Of a stretch of 64,000 nt of DNA, positions 45,416 to 52,406 are shown one piece after another. Source of the DNA: Agromyces ramosus (GTDB lineage Bacteria > Actinomycetota > Actinomycetes > Actinomycetales > Microbacteriaceae); NCBI RefSeq assembly GCF_004216665.1, contig NZ_SGWY01000003.1, forward strand, positions 496,001-560,000, read 5' to 3'. The notes under the pieces are model-generated. The model did not search any database. It was not told the origin of the DNA and saw only the letters and a program-made list of their open reading frames with translations. Position numbers and translations under genes: made by a program. Numbering within the stretch: the first letter of the stretch is position 1; each line of letters begins with the position of its first letter.

Positions 45416-46235
45416 AACTGCTCCTGCTAGTTGGTCCTGGCGACCATGACAGTGATGCGACTGCATCATGGCTGTGAATGCTCTCGAAGTTGCGAACGTG
45501 GATCGAGTGCCGAAGACCGCGGGCGCGGCATGTTGAGGAGAGATCTCGAACCATATCCTCAACGAAGGCGGGGCGGTCGTACGCCTCCATCGTGATCCAA
45601 CGCTCGTCCGGGCGTTTGATCACGGGGTAAATGGGGCACGAGCCAACTTGACGCGCGAGCGAGAACATCTCGCTCAGAGTGAGCGGATACAGGTCATCGG
45701 CGTCGCCCGTTACCGACAGCGTCACGGCACTTCGCTGATTGTGTGCGCCGTACTCACTAATCGCTTTGCTGCAAGGGCAAAGACTCGTGACGTGCGTTGT
45801 CAAGGTCGTCGTCATCGTCGCTGACTCTGCCGAGCCTTCAATGGAGAATCGGACATCGGCGGCCTGCCAGGCCGCCACATCCGAGACAGGCGCTCGAACC
45901 TCGAACGAAACTGCAAGATCGAACGAGATACGAGCTTCCGTTGCGTCGAGGCGATCGGCTGCGGTCGCGATCAACGCGTGGGCGCGCCGAGGATCGAACT
46001 CACGCAGCTGGACGGCGAGCGTCTCGACCATGCGACTCATGTGTGTACCGCGCCGGTCTGGCGCTAAGGGGACGACGAAGTCCGCAGAGCCCACGCCGGC
46101 GGCATCCACTTCGCCATCAATGATGCGGATGGGAGTGCGTACACCCGCGACTCCTACCGCATCCAGTTCAATCCCGCGTCGGTCAACTTCGTCCTGGATG
46201 TCGGGCAGCGCATGGGCCAACTCGGGGAGCATCAT
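45396..46235 (-). CDS. folE2: GTP cyclohydrolase, type IB
   Basis: This 279-residue protein matches FolE2 (COG1469), which turns GTP into dihydroneopterin triphosphate, the first step toward preQ0. The signature THVTSLCPCSKAISEYGAHNQRS (Cys153 and Cys155) and the N-terminal GVRTPIRI and GTHMSRM segments are characteristic. FolE2 replaces the zinc-dependent FolE. Its start overlaps the queD stop (ATGATG), so it is translationally coupled. Confidence 0.95.
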   Translation of the reverse strand: MMLPELAHALPDIQDEVDRRGIELDAVGVAGVRTPIRIIDGEVDAAGVGSADFVVPLAPDRRGTHMSRMVETLAVQLREFDPRRAHALIATAADRLDATEARISFDLAVSFEVRAPVSDVAAWQAADVRFSIEGSAESATMTTTLTTHVTSLCPCSKAISEYGAHNQRSAVTLSVTGDADDLYPLTLSEMFSLARQVGSCPIYPVIKRPDERWITMEAYDRPAFVEDMVRDLSSTCRARGLRHSIHVRNFESIHSHDAVASLSWSPGPTSRSSFERQGL

Positions 46236-46615
46236 TGGCCTCCGTTCGATTCACCGCGATACGTACACCGTGAACGCGGGGTTTCGCTCACAACGATCGC
46301 GTGGAGGAGTGGGAGTGCGACGCTGAGCCTGTCCCACATCCAACGCGCGAGGTGCTCGCTGGTCGGATTCTCGAGGCCTTCGATGTCGTTCAAGAGGCGA
46401 TGATCGAGCTGTGCAGAGATCGGTGCAAACGCAGTTGAGAGGTCACCGAAGTCCTGGACGAAGCCGCTCTCGTCATCAACGGCGCCGCGCACATGGACCT
46501 CGACCGTGTAGGAGTGCCCGTGCATGCGACCGCACTTGTGCCCGGCGGGGACATTCGGGAGAAAGTGGGCGGACTCGAACGAGAACTCGCGGGAAAGTTC
46601 GGCGTAGAAGGTCAT
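46232..46615 (-). CDS. queD: 6-carboxy-5,6,7,8-tetrahydropterin synthase
   Basis: The 127-residue protein converts dihydroneopterin triphosphate to 6-carboxytetrahydropterin. Zinc ligands His17 (FESAHFLPN), His32 and His34 (MHGHSY) and the catalytic Cys28 are present, and the late Glu-containing SEHLARWMWD is typical. The start ATG overlaps the queE stop (ATGA). It is the second step of the preQ0 branch. Confidence 0.95.
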   Translation of the reverse strand: MTFYAELSREFSFESAHFLPNVPAGHKCGRMHGHSYTVEVHVRGAVDDESGFVQDFGDLSTAFAPISAQLDHRLLNDIEGLENPTSEHLARWMWDRLSVALPLLHAIVVSETPRSRCTYRGESNGGQ

Positions 46616-47247
46616 GCGATTCCCAAGTATTTGTGTGTCTGGAGGCTGAGCTGCCACGTCGGGTGGTTCAGGCAGTATTCGACTGCGAGCGCGGTGTTTA
46701 CGCTGATGTCGGGGCCGTCCATGGGCTGAACTCGATAAGTTCCGAAGTCGAGATGCTCGAAGCTCGACGGATCCACGCCCTTTTGTGGATAGACGAACTT
46801 GAGTTCGTCCCCACGCGTAACCACGAGATCGGCCCCGATTTTCGGACTAACGCAAAGCCAGTCGACACCCGCCGGAGGGATCCGCGTGCCGTTCGTCTCA
46901 ACGGCTACGTAGAAACCCCGTCGGTGGAGCGCCTCGATGGCTGGCTCGTCAAGTTGAAGCAGCGGCTCGCCGCCTGTGCAGACGACCATCCGATTGGATG
47001 CCCAACCGACCGGCCACGCGGCTTCAACCGCGTCAGCAAGCTCATCGGCCGTGGCGAACTTGCCTCCACCCGGACCATCCGTTCCGACAAAGTCCGTGTC
47101 GCAGAACTGGCAGATAGCGCGAGGGCGGTCGCGCTCACGCCCGGTCCAGAGGTTGCAGAGGCTGAACCGGCAGAAGACTGCTGGACGACCGGCGTGCGTT
47201 CCCTCCCCCTGGAGGGTGTAGAAGATCTCCTTGACCTTGTACGACAT
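46612..47247 (-). CDS. queE: 7-carboxy-7-deazaguanine synthase (radical SAM)
   Basis: The 211-residue protein makes CDG from carboxytetrahydropterin. It begins with FYTLQGEGTHAGRPAVFCRF and carries the unusual iron-sulfur motif CX14CX2C (Cys31, Cys46, Cys49), the variant known from Burkholderia QueE, rather than CX3CX2C. VCTGGEPLLQLD follows. The start ATG at 47247 shares one base with the queC stop (TGATG). Confidence 0.95.
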   Translation of the reverse strand: MSYKVKEIFYTLQGEGTHAGRPAVFCRFSLCNLWTGRERDRPRAICQFCDTDFVGTDGPGGGKFATADELADAVEAAWPVGWASNRMVVCTGGEPLLQLDEPAIEALHRRGFYVAVETNGTRIPPAGVDWLCVSPKIGADLVVTRGDELKFVYPQKGVDPSSFEHLDFGTYRVQPMDGPDISVNTALAVEYCLNHPTWQLSLQTHKYLGIA

Positions 47248-47942
47248 CAGGCAGCTTGATAGGAAACGGGGTCGGCGAACCCAGCCTCCTGAAATCCACG
47301 GATCCGCAGCAGACACGAGTCGCAGTGTCCGCACGAACGGCCCTCGTCATCGGGGTCATAGCATGACAGCGTCAGCGAGTAGTCGACTCCGAGCTCTGTG
47401 CCGGTCTGGACGATGTCGGCCTTCGTCATTGAGATCAGCGGAGTGTGGATCTTCAGTCGTGCACCCTCGACGCCGGCGCGCGTGGCAAGGTTCGCCATCG
47501 TCTCGTACGCTTCGATGTACTCGGGCCGGCAGTCGGGGTAGCCCGAGTAGTCGAGCGCGTTGACACCGATGAACACATCAGTTGCTCCGACCACTTCGGC
47601 GAACGCAAGAGCGAAAGAGAGGAAGATGGTGTTCCGAGCGGGGACGTAGGTGACTGGAATTTCCTCCGCGGAGAGGTCTCCAGCATTTTCGTGCTTGGGA
47701 ACCTCTGTCTCCGACGTGAGTGCCGAACCACCAAAAGTCCTCAGGTCGATGTCACAGACGACGTGCTGTGCAACACCCTGAGCCTTCGCCACACGCTTCG
47801 CTGCTTCAAGTTCCACGACGTGACGCTGGCCGTAACGGAAGCTCAGCGCATACGGCTCGTAACCCTGGTTCTTAGCCAGTGCGAGAACGGTGGTTGAATC
47901 GAGGCCTCCACTGAGGAGAACAATTGCCTTGCGCTTGGACAC
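47247..47942 (-). CDS. queC: 7-cyano-7-deazaguanine (preQ0) synthase
   Basis: This 231-residue protein catalyses the ATP-dependent conversion of CDG and ammonia to preQ0. The PP-loop LSGGLDSTT (11-17), the [17 protein letters not shown] segment and the zinc cysteines [18 protein letters not shown] are present. The GTG at 47942 follows GGAGG. It is the first gene of the queC-E-D-folE2-transporter operon and is divergent from the candidate dpdC gene. No queF is present, so the pathway stops at preQ0, the base used by the Dpd system. Confidence 0.95.
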   Translation of the reverse strand: MSKRKAIVLLSGGLDSTTVLALAKNQGYEPYALSFRYGQRHVVELEAAKRVAKAQGVAQHVVCDIDLRTFGGSALTSETEVPKHENAGDLSAEEIPVTYVPARNTIFLSFALAFAEVVGATDVFIGVNALDYSGYPDCRPEYIEAYETMANLATRAGVEGARLKIHTPLISMTKADIVQTGTELGVDYSLTLSCYDPDDEGRSCGHCDSCLLRIRGFQEAGFADPVSYQAA

Positions 47943-47993
47943 GTGAGCCTCCGCTCTTTCTGACGTTTGCACGCACCGCAATGATAGATCGAA

Positions 47994-48008
47994 ACTGTCG
48001 CGTACAGT
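47994..48008. promoter_or_regulatory. Dyad ACTGT-N5-ACAGT between the divergent Dpd operons
   Basis: The inverted arms ACTGT and ACAGT flank CGCGT, a 15-bp dyad in the 89-base space between queC and the candidate dpdC. It overlaps the sequence TACAGTAG, which could be a -10 element. An autoregulatory repressor site is possible, but no regulator gene is recognised in the island. Confidence 0.5.
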
Positions 48009-48031
48009 AGCATCGAATCACGCGCAGTTAG

Positions 48032-48937
48032 GTGGTGTTACTGTTGGAGAAACTCACGATCGTCGTGACCTGCACCGACCGTAAGTCACTTGTAGTTCCC
48101 GAGCAGCGGATGCTCCGCTCGCTGCCTAACTCAGTTTCCAAAGCGCCCGTGTGGACCCAGCGGATCGAGTCCGCTGATACGGTCACCCTCCTGAGGAACC
48201 TCTACCAAGGCGACGCCTGGGCTCAACTTCCGCGCCTCGAGGACGCCTCACGCGCCATCGGATTCGAGCCAACGACATACGTTGCGTCGGCTGGACTGGG
48301 GTTGCGCCCGGTTTCAACCCCAGGACCAGCCTACGGCGCAACATTCACTCCGAATTCGCCGGACTCCGTGCCAGGTTCCGCAATACAGCAACGAGCGTGG
48401 TGGGACCACTTGAATAGATGGAACGGATCCGGGGGGCATCTTCCCGACGGCATTCCAACGCTCTTCGTCTTGTCTCGTCGCTATGCCGACGTGTTGGCGC
48501 CGCTCGTCGCGAAGACCGCCGTCGCCAGCCCGGTACTCGTCATCGGGGGGTCGGAGGCAATCGCACCCTCGCTGCGATTGCCAGCCGACGCCAAACTCCG
48601 TTCCGCACTAGGGGGCACACTCGGTGCGCTCAACATGCGTACGGCTGTCGCGTGGATGGAGAGACTAACCTCTACCGTCATCGATTCCACTCGCCATCGA
48701 GAGTTATGGCACAACTGGGCGACGCGAGCCAGCCGACATGAGCGCCACGAGAGAATTCCGCTTGCGGACCACGAGGTCCTTAAAGCGGTCCGTCGGATCC
48801 GCACTCAGGAACCGACCATCAGCAAGACTCGCGCGCTCCGGTCACTACGCGAGAACGGCTATGCGTGCGAGCAGAAGCGTTTCGGGCAACTGTTTGAAGC
48901 GTTCGAGGAGGAGCATCGTGGCACAAGAGTGGATTGA
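48032..48937 (+). CDS. YaaA-like protein, candidate DpdC
   Basis: This 301-residue protein starts with the pattern LTIVVTCTDRKS, and later has TYVASAGLGLRP and AYGATFTPN. This echoes DUF328/YaaA-like proteins (ISPAK-type start, then a conserved small-residue turn). In the Salmonella Dpd system dpdC is needed to turn preQ0 in DNA into the amide form. Position at the head of the dpdB-dpdA operon and the fold-like pattern suggest that role here, but this is inference. GTG at 48032 was used; GTG 48035 and TTG 48044 are alternatives. The end overlaps the next gene by 20 bases. Confidence 0.6.
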   Translation: MVLLLEKLTIVVTCTDRKSLVVPEQRMLRSLPNSVSKAPVWTQRIESADTVTLLRNLYQGDAWAQLPRLEDASRAIGFEPTTYVASAGLGLRPVSTPGPAYGATFTPNSPDSVPGSAIQQRAWWDHLNRWNGSGGHLPDGIPTLFVLSRRYADVLAPLVAKTAVASPVLVIGGSEAIAPSLRLPADAKLRSALGGTLGALNMRTAVAWMERLTSTVIDSTRHRELWHNWATRASRHERHERIPLADHEVLKAVRRIRTQEPTISKTRALRSLRENGYACEQKRFGQLFEAFEEEHRGTRVD

Positions 48938-50048
48938 ACGGCGGGCTCTTCGTGTGCTCCAGGGCGAGATCCCGCTTTACCTCTTCACGCTTGCGGCGGA
49001 AGAAGTGGATCAAGTCGCCGACGTGGCCAGGATCTCACGTGATCAGGCCGGCAAGCTCATTGGCTACCAACGGCCGGAGAAGCGCAAACATGTGAAACAG
49101 ATCCAGGACTACCTGGATAGTGAAGACGTGCTCTTCCCCAACGGGCTCATTCTTGCCCTGCCTAGGGAAGTCCGGTTCAAGTCCAGCCGAGGTCCCGGTG
49201 TAAGCGATGGCCTCGCGACGGCGGGCACATTGGAGATTCCTGTCGTCAATGGTGAGGGAGGGCCGCGGCCCGCTTGGATCGTGGACGGCCAGCAGCGCAG
49301 TCTCGCTCTCGCCCGGACCCGGAACCGGCGTCTCCCCGTTCCTGTCGCGGGCTTCGTTTCGGATGACCTGGAAGTGCAACGCGAGCAGTTCCTCAGGGTG
49401 AACACCGTGCAACCGCTGCCCGTTGGGCTGGTCACTGAATTGCTGCCCGAGATTGCGCGCGTGCCGTCAACGCGAATGTCGACGCGACAACTGCCTTCCG
49501 CCCTCGTTGACATGCTCAACTCCGACCCGGACTCCCCCTTCTTTGGGCTAATCCGACGTGCGTCGACGGCAACCGAAGCCCGCCCGAGTGCGATCGTGAC
49601 TGACACCGGACTGGTCGAGGCGTTGCGCGAGTCTGTTGAGTCTCCATCAGGGGTGTTGTTCCCCTATCGGAACATCGCGGCCGGCACCACAGATACCGAA
49701 GGAATCCGACGAACTCTGCTGGTCTATTGGAACGCTGTTCGCGAGACGTTCCCGTCCGCGTGGGGCAAGAACCCGACGGAGTCACGTCTCATGGGTGGCG
49801 TCGGCATTCGTGCGATGGGACGCCTGATGGAACGCGTCATGGCGCACGTGGATGTCGACTCTGCGGATGCCGCCGCGCAAGCGCGCCTCGAAGTCGGCCG
49901 CATTGCCTCTCAATGCCACTGGACAAGCGGCACCTGGACCGATCTGGGGCTTCCGTGGAATGAGCTGCAGAACACTCCTCGGCACATCAGTGCGCTCTCC
50001 AACTTCCTCGCTCGCGCCTATCTTGCAGAGAGAGCGGCCGCGCGTTGA
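48918..50048 (+). CDS. dpdB: DGQHR-domain DpdB-type protein (first copy)
   Basis: This 376-residue protein carries the DndB/DpdB-type motif WIVDGQQRS (Asp123-Arg127), preceded by GYQRPEKRKHVKQIQDYL. DpdB is a ParB/DndB-like ATPase that works with DpdA to place preQ0 in DNA. It begins with GTG at 48918, just after GAGGAGGAGC inside the end of the upstream gene. Its stop overlaps the TTG start of dpdA (TTGA). It is a clear paralogue of 51273-52406: both have GYQRPE and DGQQRS at the same positions. Confidence 0.82.
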   Translation: MAQEWIERRALRVLQGEIPLYLFTLAAEEVDQVADVARISRDQAGKLIGYQRPEKRKHVKQIQDYLDSEDVLFPNGLILALPREVRFKSSRGPGVSDGLATAGTLEIPVVNGEGGPRPAWIVDGQQRSLALARTRNRRLPVPVAGFVSDDLEVQREQFLRVNTVQPLPVGLVTELLPEIARVPSTRMSTRQLPSALVDMLNSDPDSPFFGLIRRASTATEARPSAIVTDTGLVEALRESVESPSGVLFPYRNIAAGTTDTEGIRRTLLVYWNAVRETFPSAWGKNPTESRLMGGVGIRAMGRLMERVMAHVDVDSADAAAQARLEVGRIASQCHWTSGTWTDLGLPWNELQNTPRHISALSNFLARAYLAERAAAR

Positions 50049-51280
50049 AGTTCTACTTCCCTGACAGCCAGGACCTCGTGAGTCCGACGTATGACTTCGA
50101 GCATGATGAATACCTGCCGACGCGCGTTCGGCAGCGTGACGATCGCTACGCTCATGAAGTTCTGGACTCGTCTCCGTACCACGGCTTCCTCGTCAGCAAG
50201 GCGATCGTCGATGGCAGCGTGTCAGGCTCTGGGAAGTACACCTCGTCGCAGAGAGCCCGTCTCTACCGCATGGGTGCCAGACGCTTCTTCCGCCTCCCGG
50301 ATGAGATCGCGACTCTCGGCGACAACGGCGCGTTCAATTACGTGGCCGAGGAGGTGCCGCCGGTTACTGTCGACGACACTCTCGATTTCTACGAAGAGTG
50401 CGGGTTCGACGCGGGAGTCAGTGTCGACCACATCATCTTCGGGTACGACGGCACGGCCGGACTGGACAACGCGGACCCCGCGTGGATCCGACGCCGAGAA
50501 CTAACGCTGGAACTCGCCGCTGACTTCCGTCGACGAGTCGAGGAACGAGGCTCGCGGATCGAACCTGTCGGCGCCGCGCAGGGCTGGAGTCCCGCGAGCT
50601 ACGCCGACAGCGTCGCGCGACTCCAGGAGTTTGGTTACACCCGCGTTGCGCTCGGAGGCATGGTTCCGCTGAGGACGAAAGACGTGCTCTCATGCCTTCA
50701 TGAGATCGACAAGGTGCGGCACCCGTCGACCGAGCTGCATTTGCTCGGCCTGACCCGTGTAGATGCGATGGACGAGTTCTCCCAACTCGGCGTGACGAGC
50801 TTCGACAGCACCTCGCCCTTTCGGCAAGCGTTCATGGACGACCGGAACAACTTCCACACACCGAATGGTGCTCACGTTGCGTTACGCGTGCCGCAGGTCG
50901 ATGGCAACCCGACTCTTCGCCGAGCGATCCTCGCAGGCACAGTCTCCCAGCAGGATGCCATCGCAGCGGAACGCCGAGCGCTGCGAGCGCTGCGGGCGCT
51001 CGACGGCTCCCGTTTCGGAATCGACGACGCGCTTGATGCACTCGGGCACTACGAAACGGTCATGGGCGCAAAGAAGAGTTACCTCCCGGCGTACGAGCAA
51101 ACTCTCGTCGCCGCACCGTGGGCCGCCTGCCGGTGCAGCCTGTGCCGTGAGCACGGTATCGAGATCGCAATCTTCCGAGGCACCGAGCGGAACAAGCGCC
51201 GCGGCTTCCACAACTTGACAGTTCTCGCCAGCAAGGTATCTGCCCTCACCGACCGGAGTTCTTCGCCCACTTATGTCTAA
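50045..51280 (+). CDS. dpdA: DpdA, TGT-like DNA guanine transglycosylase
   Basis: This 411-residue protein belongs to the tRNA-guanine transglycosylase superfamily. ATLGDNGAFNY (Asp93) matches the DSGGF motif, VALGGMVPL (204-205) the GG base-binding motif, and TSFDSTSPFRQ (Asp254) the FDCVxPTR nucleophile region. A zinc site Cys362-X-Cys364-X2-Cys367 with His389 closes the enzyme. DpdA swaps guanine in DNA for preQ0. The start is TTG at 50045, overlapping the dpdB stop. It is flanked by two DGQQR proteins. Confidence 0.93.
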   Translation: MKFYFPDSQDLVSPTYDFEHDEYLPTRVRQRDDRYAHEVLDSSPYHGFLVSKAIVDGSVSGSGKYTSSQRARLYRMGARRFFRLPDEIATLGDNGAFNYVAEEVPPVTVDDTLDFYEECGFDAGVSVDHIIFGYDGTAGLDNADPAWIRRRELTLELAADFRRRVEERGSRIEPVGAAQGWSPASYADSVARLQEFGYTRVALGGMVPLRTKDVLSCLHEIDKVRHPSTELHLLGLTRVDAMDEFSQLGVTSFDSTSPFRQAFMDDRNNFHTPNGAHVALRVPQVDGNPTLRRAILAGTVSQQDAIAAERRALRALRALDGSRFGIDDALDALGHYETVMGAKKSYLPAYEQTLVAAPWAACRCSLCREHGIEIAIFRGTERNKRRGFHNLTVLASKVSALTDRSSSPTYV

Positions 51281-52406
51281 GCTGCCAATCGTTCTCCCTG
51301 CGATCCGGATTCGTCAGGGCAATCAGTTCATCTTCGCGTTCGGCATCGACGGAAAGCGCGTACACGAGTTTGCCGCGGTAAGCCGCGTGCACCGCACCGA
51401 TCAGACGCTGGCGGGGTATCAGCGACCCGAAGTGCTGTCGCACATTCGCGCGATTCGTCGCTACCTTGAGTCGGATGCGGCGCTGCTCCCCAACGCGATC
51501 GTCCTCGCATTCGACGACCGGGTCGAATTCAAGGCGTTAGATGCCGGGGCATCCGCGGCCGCGTACTCAACCGTTGGTCACTTGGTCATTCCGGTCGATC
51601 CCGAGTTGGCCGACGATGAAAAGCCCGCATGGCTGGTAGACGGCCAGCAGCGTAGCGCGGCAATTCGCGACGCTGACGTTGATGAGTTTCCCGTGGCAGC
51701 TGTCGGTTTCATCGCACGGGATGAAGCCGAACAACGATCGCAGTTCATCCTCGTGAATAACACGAAGCCACTTCCGAAGGGTTTGATTCACGAACTCCTT
51801 CCGACGACCTCTGCGGAACTACCCGCCGCGTACGCACGTCGCCGACTCCCTGCAACCGTCTTGAACTTCCTGAACTTCGGAGCCGGTGGAGGCGAAGGCC
51901 CATTCACGGGACGGATCAGCACTCCCACAATGGCGAACGGGTTTATCCGCGACAACAGCGTCCTCAAGATGATCGAAAACAGCCTGTACGAGGGAGCGCT
52001 CTATCAGTACCGCGATCCCGAGGATGGCACCGGCGATATCCCATCCATCCTCATGCATTTGAACTACTTCTGGGGTGCGGTCGAGCGTGTCTTCCCGAGC
52101 GCCTGGCGTCTTCCCCCGACCAAATCGCGCCTCACACACGGCGCAGGAATTCAGTCCCTGGGATACGTTATGGACTCGCTCACCGAAGGAGTGCCCGCCG
52201 CGGAACTGCCGGGGCTCGGCATCGAAGAGATCCTCGTTGATCTGCGGGAACACTGCGCCTGGACTGAGGGCACGTGGGACTTCGGGCTAGACCAGACACG
52301 CCGCTGGAACGGCATCCAGAACACGCCGAACGACGTGCGCCTGCTGACGAGCCACCTACTGCGCGCGGTGCGCGGCCATGAGGCGTCAGTAGCTACTCGT
52401 CGGTGA
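51273..52406 (+). CDS. dpdB: DGQHR-domain DpdB-type protein (second copy)
   Basis: This 377-residue protein repeats the design of the first copy: LAGYQRPEVLSHIRAIRRYL, then PAWLVDGQQRSAAIRD with Asp123-Arg127, then the region QFILVNNTKPLPKGLIHELLP that parallels QFLRVNTVQPLPVGLVTELLP. The two copies have diverged widely outside these segments. It starts with ATG inside the end of dpdA (8-base overlap). Its tail overlaps the convergent dpdD-like gene by 14 bases. A heteromeric DpdB complex, or a second regulatory copy, is possible. Confidence 0.82.
   Translation: MSKLPIVLPAIRIRQGNQFIFAFGIDGKRVHEFAAVSRVHRTDQTLAGYQRPEVLSHIRAIRRYLESDAALLPNAIVLAFDDRVEFKALDAGASAAAYSTVGHLVIPVDPELADDEKPAWLVDGQQRSAAIRDADVDEFPVAAVGFIARDEAEQRSQFILVNNTKPLPKGLIHELLPTTSAELPAAYARRRLPATVLNFLNFGAGGGEGPFTGRISTPTMANGFIRDNSVLKMIENSLYEGALYQYRDPEDGTGDIPSILMHLNYFWGAVERVFPSAWRLPPTKSRLTHGAGIQSLGYVMDSLTEGVPAAELPGLGIEEILVDLREHCAWTEGTWDFGLDQTRRWNGIQNTPNDVRLLTSHLLRAVRGHEASVATRR

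Noticed and set aside
47247-47942. Qat-type defence system with QatC
   Set aside because: The PP-loop protein is normal QueC with its zinc cysteines and lies with queD, queE and folE2; no QatA, QatB or QatD is seen.
48918-52406. Dnd phosphorothioation system
   Set aside because: The DGQQR proteins resemble DndB, but no dndC, dndD or dndE is present, while dpdA and the preQ0 genes are.
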